64,000 nt of DNA from Halopseudomonas salina (GTDB lineage: Bacteria > Pseudomonadota > Gammaproteobacteria > Pseudomonadales > Pseudomonadaceae), in assembly GCF_008641105.1 (NCBI RefSeq), contig NZ_VTTI01000004.1, forward strand, positions 62,001 to 126,000. Reading direction: 5' to 3'. The translations under genes and the position numbers were made by a program. The notes below the pieces were generated by a model. The model had not been told where the DNA came from and searched no databases. It saw only the letters and a program-made list of their open reading frames with translations. How positions within the stretch are numbered: the stretch's first letter is position 1; the number at the start of each line of letters is the position of its first letter. Of the stretch, positions 53,593-63,110 are shown piece by piece.

Positions 53593-55611
53593 CTACTGTA
53601 TTGAGTCGGCCAACCCGGTTTCCAACGTTGCTTCGCTGCCCGGCCCTATTTCGACGAACGAATCATTGCCAAGAGTATACGGAGGCCACGCAAGGCTATC
53701 GGTACTGGGGTTGCCAGTTTTGGCGAAGTTGGTCCACATGGTCATGGTTTGTTCCGCAACAGCCACATCCGTTGCGCCGTACTGCATGGAGGCAAACACA
53801 TCTGCCTGGTCACCCTGCGAGCCGGTCACACCGTTGCCGTTGAGGTCACCAATCACCGGACGGGCACCCTGTGGCGTCAACACAAGCCCCAACAGGTAGT
53901 TCTGCACCATTCCGGCGGGGTAATTGAACAGATATGGCAGCTCACACCCGTGACAGCTGGCCAGCCCCATCGCGCTCCAGCCGGTTGGCACCCGACTGAA
54001 CTTGTAGATGAACTGTTCGGACTGGTACTTCGCCGTGCGTTGCGCCAGCCAGATCGGCAAAGCCGCTCGCAGGGTGGTGTAGTCGCCCGAAGTCACGCCG
54101 GCCATCAAAGGCACATCGCTCGGCATACCATTCAGCACATTCTGATAATAGGTATTGGGCTGATAGTAATTATCCGCGTTCGGCCGGTAGGTCTGGCGCG
54201 GGATATTGTTGTCCTGATCTGCCTTCACGAGCTCGTTCCAGGGCAAGGCCCGGGCTTGCTCCAGAGTAGTCACACCCGCCCGTTCGAAAAGTGCAGCGCC
54301 TATGGCTTCTGACTCGACCAACGAGACCTCCGGACCGCCGGTGGTATCCAGTGGCGCAAAACCGCTCTGAACAATTGCCTTGTGGAACAGCCCCGTGGCC
54401 TGGGGCGAGTTCATCAGTGAATAGGCCTTGCCGCCACCGCCGGACTGGCCAAAAATAGTCACATTCCCCGCATCGCCGCCAAAGGATTCGATGTTGTCAC
54501 GAACCCATTCCAGCGCCATCACCAGGTCCATCTGCCCATAATTGCCGGAGCCGCCGTAACCACTCTCTGCTGTGAGCAATGGATGGGCGATGTAGCCAAA
54601 CGGCCCCAGGCGATGGTTGACAGTAACCAGCACCACACCCTTCTCGGTCAATCCGTTCGGGTTGTTGTACTGGGGCGAGTTGGCGGAGAGGATCGCAAAG
54701 GAGCCGCCATGAAACCAGACCATCACCGGGAGGTTTTCAGCGTCCTTGGGCGCAGTAATGTTGAGATATAGCGAGTCTTCACTCATGCCCCCTTCGTTGA
54801 CGGCCTCAAGCGCGGTGTCCTGTGCCGACTGGTCAGCCCAGGAGACAGCATCCCGCACACCGTCCCAGGGTGCCAGCGGTTGCGGTGGTGTCCAGCGCAA
54901 CTCACCGAGGGGCGGTTTGGCATAGGGCACGCCAAGGAATTGCCAGGTGTCCTCGTTAGCCGCAAAGCCACGCAAATCTCCGGCCTCGGTGGTGACCACA
55001 ATCCGTTCGCTGGTCGAGCGGTTGAAGTGCGCCATCGCATCGGCCGTAGCGGTCACGGAACGCGCCCGCGGATCGGTGTCGGTGAAGGCCCCAGCGGTTT
55101 CCAACTGCGCCACTACCGTGGCCAGATCGGCCCTGAAGTCGGCAACAGGCTGTGTCAGATCCAGCTCGGCGGCCTTGAAGGACACCTCGTCACGGATCTG
55201 CTGGGTAATCTGGATGCCGTTATTCAGGTCGCCGTCCGCGTCCAGACTCTGCAGCAGCACCAGCATGTTGGTAACCCGGGGATCACCCACGCCGCTGGCA
55301 CCGTCAACGATACTCAGTGGAGTCAGTTCCTCCGCCCCCGGGGCTGCGCCCAGATCGAGATCACCAATGGCGAAGCTCAGGGTTTCACCGGGAAAGTAGT
55401 TGAACTTGCCCCCGGCATTGGTCTGCGCCGAACCAATCGAGGGTCCACTGTAATCCAGCCCTGCCACGGGACTATCGACGAAGGTGCCGCTCAACGGATC
55501 ATCGTCTGAACCGCCACCACCCAGGCAGCCGGTCAGTGATAGCAGCGGTGCCAGAACCATGGTGAGCAAGGCAGCGCGCAAGGGAAATCTTGCAGTATCT
55601 GGTTTGAGCAT
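53593..55611 (-). CDS. Carboxylesterase (type B) lipoprotein with an extra N-terminal domain, copy 1
   Basis: The 672-residue precursor has lipobox LTGC (Cys29) and a LGGGGSDDD tether. An N-terminal domain of about 150-190 residues follows (GTFVDSPVAGLDYSG ... NAGGKFNYFPGETLSFAIGDLDLG). A type-B carboxylesterase comes next: FLGVPYAKPPLGELRW, EDSLYLNI, PVMVWFHGGSF, and the nucleophile elbow GQSGGG (Ser about 390), where GESAG is usual. The start at 55611 follows GGAG; an ATG four codons earlier is possible. It is the tandem paralogue of the gene at 55734, with the same domain order. Confidence 0.87.
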   Translation of the reverse strand: MLKPDTARFPLRAALLTMVLAPLLSLTGCLGGGGSDDDPLSGTFVDSPVAGLDYSGPSIGSAQTNAGGKFNYFPGETLSFAIGDLDLGAAPGAEELTPLSIVDGASGVGDPRVTNMLVLLQSLDADGDLNNGIQITQQIRDEVSFKAAELDLTQPVADFRADLATVVAQLETAGAFTDTDPRARSVTATADAMAHFNRSTSERIVVTTEAGDLRGFAANEDTWQFLGVPYAKPPLGELRWTPPQPLAPWDGVRDAVSWADQSAQDTALEAVNEGGMSEDSLYLNITAPKDAENLPVMVWFHGGSFAILSANSPQYNNPNGLTEKGVVLVTVNHRLGPFGYIAHPLLTAESGYGGSGNYGQMDLVMALEWVRDNIESFGGDAGNVTIFGQSGGGGKAYSLMNSPQATGLFHKAIVQSGFAPLDTTGGPEVSLVESEAIGAALFERAGVTTLEQARALPWNELVKADQDNNIPRQTYRPNADNYYQPNTYYQNVLNGMPSDVPLMAGVTSGDYTTLRAALPIWLAQRTAKYQSEQFIYKFSRVPTGWSAMGLASCHGCELPYLFNYPAGMVQNYLLGLVLTPQGARPVIGDLNGNGVTGSQGDQADVFASMQYGATDVAVAEQTMTMWTNFAKTGNPSTDSLAWPPYTLGNDSFVEIGPGSEATLETGLADSIQ

Positions 55612-55639
55612 ATCGTTCTCCATTCTGATTGGCGGGCCT

Positions 55640-55701
55640 CACCGGTGCCTACCGATGCCTACCGGTGTCCTGACCTGCGGGCATGAGGTCATGCGCGCAG
55701 G
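55640..55701. repeat. Inverted repeats between the two esterase genes
   Basis: CACCGGT (55640-55646) pairs with ACCGGTG (55661-55667), enclosing direct repeats of ACCG(G/A)TGCCT. A second stem, 55674-55685 with 55690-55701, has 12 positions with one mismatch around AGGT. Either could attenuate transcription from the upstream esterase gene to the downstream one. Confidence 0.5.
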
Positions 55702-55733
55702 CCGGGGGCCTCTATCTTGTTGTTGTGGATCGA

Positions 55734-57722
55734 TCAGTCGGCAAACTCGTCGGCGACTCCGGATTTCACCTCGGCGACGTCGCTCAGCTCGACATACTGC
55801 TGCGTCTGCGCGTCATACTCGGGATACTCGATCTCGCCGGTGATGCTGGGGTTACCGGTCTTGGCGAAGTTGGTCCAGATGCTAAGCATGCGTTCGATCA
55901 CTTCGCCGTCAGTCGCATCAAAACCGGCGGAGGCGTAAATATCCGCTGGATCACCTGCCGAGCCGCTCACGCCGTTGCCATTGAGGTCACCAATCACCAG
56001 CGATTCGCCCGTGGCCGGATCAATCACCAGACCGAGCAGATAATGGGTGATGACACTGCTGGGCATATTGAACATATAGGCCAGCTCGGCCCCGTGATAG
56101 GCCTGTACACCGCGCGCCTTCCAACCGGATGGCTGGTGACTGAACAGAGTGGCGTAGGTAGCCGCCTCTTTCAGCGGAGCCATCCAGGGAAAGACATCCT
56201 TTACCGTGTTGATCGGATCTATGGTGTCGTTGGTGTTGATAACGAACATGAAGGGGACGTCATTGTCCTTGTCTTGCTCGAACAATTCGCGCTCGCTGAT
56301 GGGCAGATAGCTGTTGTCGATATTGGTATAGGGCTGCAGCGTGGCCGCAGCCGCCATCACCTCAAGCCAGCTCTTCTCGCGCATTTCCACGAGCGAGGCA
56401 GCGTTCAAGTTGTTCTGCAATTGAGTGCCAATCTGCTCTGCGGCCTCCAGGCTACGAGTATCCGGATACAGAGTACCGCTCTGGCTGATCGCCTGATGGA
56501 ACAGGCCCGCTGCCTTGGGTGAAGCCATCAGCGACAACACCTTGCGGCCACCACCGGACTCGCCAAAAATGGTCACGTTACCCGGGTCACCACCAAAGGC
56601 CTCAATGTTGTCACGTACCCACTCCAGGGCCATGATCAGATCCAACTGACCGTAGTTGCCCGAACCGCTATAGCCACTCTCGGCACTGAGGTCGGGGTGG
56701 GCAATGTAGCCAAATGGCCCCAGGCGATGGTTGACCGAGACCTGCACAACGCCTTTGCTGGCTACCGCCTCAGGGTTGTTGAAAGGCGTGGTATTGCTGG
56801 TCAATGCGGTAAAGCCGCCGCCATGGAACCAGACCATCACCGGCAATCCCTCGGCTTCCTTCGGCGCAGTCACGTTCAGATACAGCGAGTCTTCACTCAT
56901 GCCGCCCTCGCCGAAGCGCTGCAGCGCCGGGTTCTGCGCCGCCTGGTCGCTCCAGGCTACCGCGTCACGCACACCGTCCCAGGCGTCAGGCTGCTGAGGC
57001 GCCTTCCAGCGCAAATCACCCAGTGGAGGCTTGGCATAGGGAACGCCGAGAAACTGCCAGGTATTTGCATCGGCCTCAAAGCCACTGATGTCTCCTGAGT
57101 TGGTGCTGACTACCAGGCGCGGGCTGGTAGAGCGCTCGAGATGCTCCTGAGCATCGGCGCTACTGACCAGGCTTCGTGGGCGCGGGTCGGTATCGCTGAA
57201 AGCACCTGCCGCTTCGAGCGTAGCTACCACGGTGGTCAGGCTCGCACGAAAATCGGCCGGCGCCTGATCAAGCAACAAATTGCCGGCGTTGAGTGACACC
57301 TCGTCTCTGATCGCTTCGGTAATCTGAATACCGTTATTCAGATTACCGTCGGCGTCCAGCGTCTGGAGCAGCACCAGCATGTTGCTCACACGCTGGTCAT
57401 TCGCCCCCGGGGCACCATCGACAATGTCCAGCGGCGTCAATATCGTCGCACCCACTGCAGAGCCGAGGTCCAGGTCACCAATGGCGAAGCTGACGGTTTG
57501 GCCGCTGGCATAAGTGAACTGACCATTGGCATTGGTCTCGCCGCTCCCGTCTTCAGTCTGAAAATCCAGGCCGGACACAGCGCTGTCGACAAAAGTGCCG
57601 GTCTGTCGATCATCGCTTGAGCCGGATCCCCCAAGGCAACCACCCAGGGAGAGAAATAGCGGTACAAACGAAGCACTTAGCACAGCCGAGCGCAGGGGAT
57701 GTTTGATGTTCGAAACTTTCAT
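55734..57722 (-). CDS. Carboxylesterase (type B) lipoprotein with an extra N-terminal domain, copy 2
   Basis: The 662-residue precursor has lipobox LGGC (Cys29) and a LGGSGSSDD tether. The same N-terminal domain as copy 1 follows (GTFVDSAVSGLDFQTEDGSGETNANGQFTYASGQTVSFAIGDLDLG). The type-B esterase has FLGVPYAKPPLGDLRWKAPQ, EDSLYLNV, PVMVWFHGGGF, and the elbow GESGGG (Ser about 389). It hydrolyses carboxylic esters of unknown identity. Similarity to copy 1 along the whole length shows a tandem duplication. It is the most upstream gene of this minus-strand group. Confidence 0.88.
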   Translation of the reverse strand: MKVSNIKHPLRSAVLSASFVPLFLSLGGCLGGSGSSDDRQTGTFVDSAVSGLDFQTEDGSGETNANGQFTYASGQTVSFAIGDLDLGSAVGATILTPLDIVDGAPGANDQRVSNMLVLLQTLDADGNLNNGIQITEAIRDEVSLNAGNLLLDQAPADFRASLTTVVATLEAAGAFSDTDPRPRSLVSSADAQEHLERSTSPRLVVSTNSGDISGFEADANTWQFLGVPYAKPPLGDLRWKAPQQPDAWDGVRDAVAWSDQAAQNPALQRFGEGGMSEDSLYLNVTAPKEAEGLPVMVWFHGGGFTALTSNTTPFNNPEAVASKGVVQVSVNHRLGPFGYIAHPDLSAESGYSGSGNYGQLDLIMALEWVRDNIEAFGGDPGNVTIFGESGGGRKVLSLMASPKAAGLFHQAISQSGTLYPDTRSLEAAEQIGTQLQNNLNAASLVEMREKSWLEVMAAAATLQPYTNIDNSYLPISERELFEQDKDNDVPFMFVINTNDTIDPINTVKDVFPWMAPLKEAATYATLFSHQPSGWKARGVQAYHGAELAYMFNMPSSVITHYLLGLVIDPATGESLVIGDLNGNGVSGSAGDPADIYASAGFDATDGEVIERMLSIWTNFAKTGNPSITGEIEYPEYDAQTQQYVELSDVAEVKSGVADEFAD

Positions 57723-58564
57723 GCAGATCTCCGATTGTTTTTGTAATGGAGTTCTTCATGCCGCGACCTTCGTATTGTCTTACCCGGAACTATCGCAGGA
57801 CATTACCTCTCCGCAATCCGCCGAAGGGCGTACACGCTGAACGGTCAAATCAACACGCCCTACCCGCGCAAGCCAGGCAGGTCATGTTCAGATACGCCCC
57901 GAGCATAGACCTCGTCCGGGCACTGAACACAGGGAAAAACGCGATTTTTTCGGAGCTTTTCTTGCCGCAAAAACGCGTCCGAAAAGAGACAAATCCGCTT
58001 TGTGACTGATAGGTCAGGGTCTGCCTGATGAGGATCTGATGAGAGCGTTTCAGCACGAAAACTGTCACGCTCCGATGATAAACTCCCGTTTCATGGTGTT
58101 GCCGACGAACGTACCGGTTCTGCCCTTAAACTCGTTCACTCCTGGGAAAACAGTTTGGTGAGGAAGCCAACAAGACAAGACACGACAACAAGATACAACC
58201 AGAGAGCCGTCATAAAAGGGAATGAACAGTCATTCATAACGCTTATGGCACAACTCAACTACCAGGCCAATTCCATTAGATGAATCACTACGAGACAGGT
58301 CTTCGATGAAAACTCCAAAACCAACCAGCTACGGGCATTGAGCATGTGCATCAGCAGGACCTGCCAGAGAGCGATGATCCTACAACCTGACCACGGCAAT
58401 GAATTGGAGCAGGAAATGCCAAATGCCCGTACTTAAGTCGGCGTGCGGCAACAGATCTGCACGAGTGCTCATCCGCAGGAGACCGCAAAGTGTGAGAACA
58501 GCCGGGGAAAAGCGAAACCTGGAAACAACAAAGCCCCGAATAACGGGGCCTTGCGGTCTATTTC
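57723..58564. other. 842-bp region without a convincing gene
   Basis: Both strands were read. The short open frames at 57746-58009, 57850-58068 and 58399-58848 lack ribosome sites or protein-like composition, and the last runs through tRNA-Ser. Composition is more AT-rich than the flanking genes. It should hold the promoter of the esterase gene at its left end and the tRNA-Ser terminator at its right end. It may be the remains of a lost gene or carry an unrecognised small RNA. Confidence 0.5.
58533..58549 (-). terminator. Rho-independent terminator after tRNA-Ser
   Basis: GCCCCG (58533-58538) and CGGGGC (58544-58549) pair around a 5-nt loop. On the minus strand the stem is followed by TTTGTTGTTT. 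Confidence 0.8.
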
Positions 58565-58654
58565 TGGCGGAGAGTCAGGGATTCGAACCCTGGGAACTGT
58601 TGCCAGTTCAACGGATTTCGAATCCGTCCCGTTCGACCACTCCGGCAACTCTCC
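58565..58654 (-). tRNA. tRNA-Ser (CGA)
   Basis: The minus strand gives a 90-nt tRNA with a long variable arm: acceptor GGAGAGT with ACTCTCC, anticodon loop TTCGAAA (CGA), T arm CAGGGTTCGAATCCCTG, discriminator G and encoded CCA. It lies 57 nt downstream of purC in the same direction. Confidence 0.96.
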
Positions 58655-58711
58655 AGTCGGCGCGCATCATAACAGCTTTGCTCGACGCGGCGGAAGGGGT
58701 CAGCCTAGCTG

Positions 58712-59425
58712 TCAGCCGAGCTCTACGCCCAGACGCTGCGCTACCTCTTCATAGGCTTCAATTACACCGCCCAGGCCCTGGCGGAAGCGATCCTTGTCCA
58801 TTTTCTTGCCTGTGGCCTTATCCCACAGGCGGCAACCGTCAGGGCTGAATTCATCGCCCAGTACGATTTCGCCCTTGAACAGCCCGAACTCCAGCTTGAA
58901 GTCCACGAGTATCAAACCGGCGGCGTCAAATAGCCTGGTAAGGATGCTATTTACCTGCAGCGTCAGTTCCTGCATACGCTTGAGCTGGTCAGCCGTCGCC
59001 CACCCGAAGGTCACTACGTGAGACTCGTTGATGAAGGGGTCACCCTTGGCGTCATCCTTGAGGAATAGCTCGAAGGTCGGTGGCGTCAGCGCCTTGCCTT
59101 CTTCGATGCCCAAGCGTTTGACCAGACTCCCGGCAGCATGATTGCGCACCACGCATTCAACCGGGATCATATCGAGCTTCTTGACCAGAACCTCGGTATC
59201 GGACAACAGCGCATCGAACTGGGTAGGAATGCCCGCATCCTCAAGCTTTTGCATGATGAACGCATTGAAACGGTTGTTAACCATGCCCTTGCGGTCAAGC
59301 TGTTCAATCTTTTTGCCATCAAAGGCAGAGGTATCGTTACGAAACAGCAGGATCAGACGATCCGGATCGTCGGTAGTGAATACCGATTTGGCCTTGCCGC
59401 GATAGAGTTCTGTGCGTTTTTCCAT
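58712..59425 (-). CDS. purC: Phosphoribosylaminoimidazole-succinocarboxamide synthase PurC
   Basis: PurC (SAICAR synthetase) joins aspartate to CAIR with ATP in purine synthesis. The 237-residue protein has YRGKAKSVF at the start, the [12 protein letters not shown] motif, and [11 protein letters not shown] and [14 protein letters not shown] at the active site; length is normal. Its start shares one base with the stop of the upstream metallo-hydrolase gene (TAATG). The group dapA-bamC-MBL-purC-tRNA-Ser runs in one direction. Confidence 0.96.
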   Translation of the reverse strand: MEKRTELYRGKAKSVFTTDDPDRLILLFRNDTSAFDGKKIEQLDRKGMVNNRFNAFIMQKLEDAGIPTQFDALLSDTEVLVKKLDMIPVECVVRNHAAGSLVKRLGIEEGKALTPPTFELFLKDDAKGDPFINESHVVTFGWATADQLKRMQELTLQVNSILTRLFDAAGLILVDFKLEFGLFKGEIVLGDEFSPDGCRLWDKATGKKMDKDRFRQGLGGVIEAYEEVAQRLGVELG

Positions 59426-60222
59426 TATCGGCTCCCGCTGTGCGCGAAAAGTGGTTGGGTCATACCCGTTATGTCTTGCCAGGGGAGTCCCTGGTTCTGT
59501 TCAGCCAGGTGTAACTCACCTGACCATCCGGCTAAAGCGCCTTGCAATTCATCCAGCGCCAGTTCTGGCCGGTTGTTCTTTTCACTGATGTGCGCAATCG
59601 CCACGTGCCGCAGGGTGGAACGATCGATTTGGGCAAGTAGCCCAGCGGCCTGCTGATTACTCAAATGCCCCAGATCTCCAGAGACCCTGGCGCGCAAACT
59701 GGGCGGATAGGGCCCGTTGGCCAACATGTGAGGATCATAGTTGGCTTCCAGAAAGAGCCCGTCGAGCGCCCTGTAGCGCTCAATGATCCAGGGGGTAATC
59801 ATGCCGGTATCAGTCAGAATGCCGAAGCGGTGCTGACCACTGTCGAAGATGTACTGACAGGGTTCACGGGCATCATGAGGAACCGCCACCGGCTCAACAT
59901 GCAGCTCGCCGATTGTGAAGCCCTGATCAAGCTGCACAACCTCGACCGGCGCCTGAAAATCGCGCAGCGCATGCAGCGTGCCGTGGGTCATGTAAACCGG
60001 TAGCTGGTACCGCCTGGCCAGACCTTCAACGCCTTTCACATGGTCGGAATGCTCGTGGGTGACCAGGACTGCGCTAAGTTGCCGCGCACTCAAACCTGCC
60101 TGGGCCAGCCGCTGCTCCGTTGCACGCAGGCTGAAACCGCAATCGATCAGCAGACGTGTCTGACCGGACTCGACAACCGTGGCGTTGCCACGACTGCCAC
60201 TGCCCAGCGAGCAATACCGCAT
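59425..60222 (-). CDS. Metallo-beta-lactamase-fold hydrolase, YycJ/WalJ-like
   Basis: The 265-residue cytoplasmic protein has the metal-binding HEHSDHVKG motif (about residues 55-63), an N-terminal [13 protein letters not shown] and the late [10 protein letters not shown] and [12 protein letters not shown]. This group is often annotated as phosphoribosyl phosphodiesterase-like or as a double-strand exonuclease; the function in Pseudomonas is not settled. It sits between bamC and purC and is translationally coupled to purC. Confidence 0.85.
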   Translation of the reverse strand: MRYCSLGSGSRGNATVVESGQTRLLIDCGFSLRATEQRLAQAGLSARQLSAVLVTHEHSDHVKGVEGLARRYQLPVYMTHGTLHALRDFQAPVEVVQLDQGFTIGELHVEPVAVPHDAREPCQYIFDSGQHRFGILTDTGMITPWIIERYRALDGLFLEANYDPHMLANGPYPPSLRARVSGDLGHLSNQQAAGLLAQIDRSTLRHVAIAHISEKNNRPELALDELQGALAGWSGELHLAEQNQGLPWQDITGMTQPLFAHSGSR

Positions 60223-60239
60223 AGGTTATACCCGCTCGA

Positions 60240-61343
60240 TCAATTCAGATTCGTCTGGATGCGCTCGAGCACATCGGCTGCAACCCGCGGGTCTGCAGCA
60301 CTATTGATGCTCTCATCCACCGTGACCTGCACACTTCCGCCCACCGCGGTCAGGCGAACTTCGGTACGCTGCGCCCTGTCGTCTTCGGGTTCTTCATCAC
60401 GGCCAAACAAGCGTCCGAAGAAACCAGGCTTTTCCTGGCTGCTGGCTGACTGAGCCAGATCAATATAGTAAACACCCGAGCTACGGTTCAGGTCGGCTAT
60501 GCGGATATCGGCCTGACTCAAAGCCTGTCCGATAGCGGCCCAGGCCCGGTTGAAGTCACTTTGCAGGGTCAGGACCGGATTGCCTGCACCGTCGCGCGCA
60601 AGCACTGCGCGCGGGCCTGCCTGAGCGGCAACCAGTGAAGTGATTGAAGCGCCACTACGGGTCTGATTCAGATAGGTCTCGATTTCCGCCAAGACGGCCC
60701 GCTCAAGATTGGCGTTATCAGAATTTTCAGGCCAATCATCGCGCGTACCGCCCTGGCTGCGCGACATCTGGGTGACATAAATCTCGCTGTTTGCACCTTC
60801 AACGCCGGGTTCAATACGCATACGGAAACGGTGCTCCTGACCATCGACCCTGCGACCTTCGCCAATGGCGGGAAGAATGCGGCGCAGCAGCGGGTTGTCG
60901 GCCTGCAGATCAAAGGCTATCCAGTCAGTCTGCAGCTGTCCCAGGTTAGGGGTCTCGCTTGCCACCGGCACTTGGTAATCATTCCAGAACTGGCGCACCA
61001 GAGGCCAGGCTTCGGCGGCGCTGCGCTGCGCCTGAACCCATCTGGTCGAGCCATTCTGTTGCAGCGAGAACTCGGCTGCATCGGCGCTGACCAGCATGGG
61101 CTGGGGCCGGGGCAACTCGAACTCCCCGGTATTTTCCTGGGCCTGAGTCTGACCGGGCACGGGCAGCAGATCACCCAGCGGCTTGCTTTCAACGCCCGCG
61201 GGAATATCAATTCTCGGCTCGATGACGACGCCCTGATAGTCCGATCCACGATCCCGGAAATAGCCATCTTCACCAGCGAGATAACCACAGCCACTCAGAC
61301 CAGCGAGCAGCGCGAGCGTTAAAGCACCCAGTACAGGCTTCAT
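60240..61343 (-). CDS. bamC: Outer membrane protein assembly factor BamC
   Basis: BamC is a lipoprotein of the beta-barrel assembly machine. The 367-residue precursor has lipobox LSGC (Cys19), the unstructured BamD-binding N-terminus, and two helix-grip domains separated by a linker. ATG 61343 follows AAGGAA; the open frame continues upstream to 61394 without support. It lies between dapA and purC, as in E. coli and Pseudomonas. Confidence 0.9.
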   Translation of the reverse strand: MKPVLGALTLALLAGLSGCGYLAGEDGYFRDRGSDYQGVVIEPRIDIPAGVESKPLGDLLPVPGQTQAQENTGEFELPRPQPMLVSADAAEFSLQQNGSTRWVQAQRSAAEAWPLVRQFWNDYQVPVASETPNLGQLQTDWIAFDLQADNPLLRRILPAIGEGRRVDGQEHRFRMRIEPGVEGANSEIYVTQMSRSQGGTRDDWPENSDNANLERAVLAEIETYLNQTRSGASITSLVAAQAGPRAVLARDGAGNPVLTLQSDFNRAWAAIGQALSQADIRIADLNRSSGVYYIDLAQSASSQEKPGFFGRLFGRDEEPEDDRAQRTEVRLTAVGGSVQVTVDESINSAADPRVAADVLERIQTNLN

Positions 61344-61378
61344 AAACAATTCCTTGGTATACATGGTTCGAGGCGAGT

Positions 61379-62254
61379 TCACAGAATGCCGCATTCGCGT
61401 AGGGCAGCACGGACCGTTTCATGACAGCGAGGGCTGAGCGAGGTCAGTGGCAAGCGCAATGAGTCAGCCATCATGCCCATCTCGTGCAGCGCCCATTTCA
61501 CTGGAATCGGGTTTGATTCAATGAACATGGCCTTGTGCAACGGCATGAGAGACTCGTTCATCTGGCGCGCCAGATCGGCGTTGCCTTCAAGTGCTGCTTT
61601 GCACAACTCGTGCATCGCCTTGGGCGCCACATTGGCAGTGACGGAAACGTTGCCCTTGCCGCCCATCAGAATGAGCTCCACTGCAGTAGGGTCATCCCCG
61701 GAATAGACGGCCATGCGGTCCGCAACGCGGTCTATGAGCTCGCGCGCACGCTGAAGATCACCCGTCGCTTCCTTGATGCCGATAATGTTGCTGATATCGG
61801 CAAGCCGCTCCACGGTTTCCGGCAACATGTCGCAGGCCGTTCTACCCGGGACGTTGTAAAGTATCTGAGGCACGGCTACCGCATCGGCAATAAAGCGGAA
61901 GTGCTGGTACAGGCCTTCCTGGGTAGGCTTGTTATAGTAGGGCGTCACCAGCAGGCAAGCGTCGGCCCCCACGCTGCGAGCCGCTTCTGTCAGCTCTACC
62001 GCTTCGCGGGTTGAATTTGCACCTGTACCGGCAATAACCGGTATGCGACCCGCTACCTGATCGACCACACGACGAATCGCCTCTTTGTGTTCGGCCATGT
62101 CCAGCGTTGCTGACTCGCCAGTGGTACCTACAGCAACAATCCCGTCAGTACCTTGTTCGAGGTGAAAATCAACCAGCCGTTCAAGAGCCTGCCAGTCAAG
62201 CCCGCCCCGTGAATCCATCGGTGTTGCCAGCGCCACCAGGCTGCCTGAAATCAT
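61379..62254 (-). CDS. dapA: 4-hydroxy-tetrahydrodipicolinate synthase DapA
   Basis: DapA condenses pyruvate with aspartate semialdehyde, the first step toward lysine and diaminopimelate. The 291-residue protein has [10 protein letters not shown] (about 43-52), [11 protein letters not shown] with the catalytic Tyr, and the Schiff-base Lys in [12 protein letters not shown] (about 161). It is the first gene of the dapA-bamC-MBL-purC group and diverges from gcvR across 241 nt. Confidence 0.96.
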   Translation of the reverse strand: MISGSLVALATPMDSRGGLDWQALERLVDFHLEQGTDGIVAVGTTGESATLDMAEHKEAIRRVVDQVAGRIPVIAGTGANSTREAVELTEAARSVGADACLLVTPYYNKPTQEGLYQHFRFIADAVAVPQILYNVPGRTACDMLPETVERLADISNIIGIKEATGDLQRARELIDRVADRMAVYSGDDPTAVELILMGGKGNVSVTANVAPKAMHELCKAALEGNADLARQMNESLMPLHKAMFIESNPIPVKWALHEMGMMADSLRLPLTSLSPRCHETVRAALRECGIL

Positions 62255-62404
62255 GCAACTGCTCCAGTTGAAACATTGACCCGCAATGGTACTTTCGCCG
62301 TGCTGTCAGCACAAGGGAAGCCACACACAATTCGCGGCCGCGCACAGGCTTCTCACACGCCATTACAGGACCTCGACTACAAGACAGTCGCACACAAGCT
62401 GAGA

Positions 62405-62433
62405 TTGATCCCAGGGGCAGACGGGGCGACAAT
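62405..62433 (+). promoter_or_regulatory. Possible sigma-70 promoter for gcvR
   Basis: TTGATC (62405-62410), 17 nt, GACAAT (62428-62433), about 60 nt before the gcvR start. Spacing is ideal, the boxes are partial matches. The rest of the dapA-gcvR gap shows nothing else. Confidence 0.3.
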
Positions 62434-62495
62434 AATACCTCTGACGACCTGCCGGACCTGCGGGGCAAGTCGTAAATCAGCTTTTGAGGAACACC

Positions 62496-63053
62496 ATGTC
62501 GACCCCAGCACCACAGAAGGAACAGTTCCTGGTTATCAGCGCCCTGGGCGGGCAAACCACCACCCTGGTTACCACCTTTACACGATTGTGCATGGAGCAG
62601 CGCTGCTTGATCGTCAGTAGCCGCATGAGCAGACACGGCACCTGCTCTGCCCTGCTTCTGCAGGTCAGCGGGAACTGGGATGCGCTCGCACGTCTGGAGA
62701 CGCTGCTTCACACGGTGGCACGTCGCGAGCAGTTCACGCTCTCGATGAGCCGCAGCACCACCCTGGATGAACGACCCCAGGCGCTTCCCTACAACGTGTT
62801 CGTCACCGCGGCACAGCGGCCTGAATTGTGCGGCGAGCTTTGCGCCTTCTTTCAGCAACTGGAAATCGACATTGAGGAGCTGTTCAGCTTTACCTACATG
62901 GCACAGCACACCGGCACAGCCATGTTGAATATGACTTTGACCATCGCCATTCCGGCCAAAACGCAGCTTAGCTGGCTGCGCGAACAGTTTCTGGATTTTT
63001 GTGACGAACTCAATCTGGATGCGGTGATAGAGCCCTGGCGGCCAGTGCACTGA
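62496..63053 (+). CDS. gcvR: Glycine cleavage system transcriptional repressor GcvR (two ACT domains)
   Basis: GcvR binds the activator GcvA when glycine is scarce and represses the glycine cleavage operon in E. coli. The 185-residue protein has two ACT-type domains (about 8-90 and 95-180), with the family pattern FLVISALGGQTTTLVTTFTRLCMEQRCLIVSSRMSRHG. ATG 62496 follows GAGGAA; the frame is open four codons upstream. It precedes bcp by 57 nt, probably in one operon. Confidence 0.88.
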   Translation: MSTPAPQKEQFLVISALGGQTTTLVTTFTRLCMEQRCLIVSSRMSRHGTCSALLLQVSGNWDALARLETLLHTVARREQFTLSMSRSTTLDERPQALPYNVFVTAAQRPELCGELCAFFQQLEIDIEELFSFTYMAQHTGTAMLNMTLTIAIPAKTQLSWLREQFLDFCDELNLDAVIEPWRPVH

Positions 63054-63110
63054 GATCCGGAACCATAGCCCCTGCCCAACCTGCAACCAACAGCCAAGGA
63101 ACCTCCCGGC

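Noticed and set aside
57850..58068. 72-residue minus-strand open frame in the gene-free stretch
   Set aside because: No ribosome site or family resemblance; composition not clearly coding.
58399..58848. Plus-strand open frame of 149 residues
   Set aside because: Runs through the tRNA-Ser terminator, the tRNA gene and the 3' end of purC.
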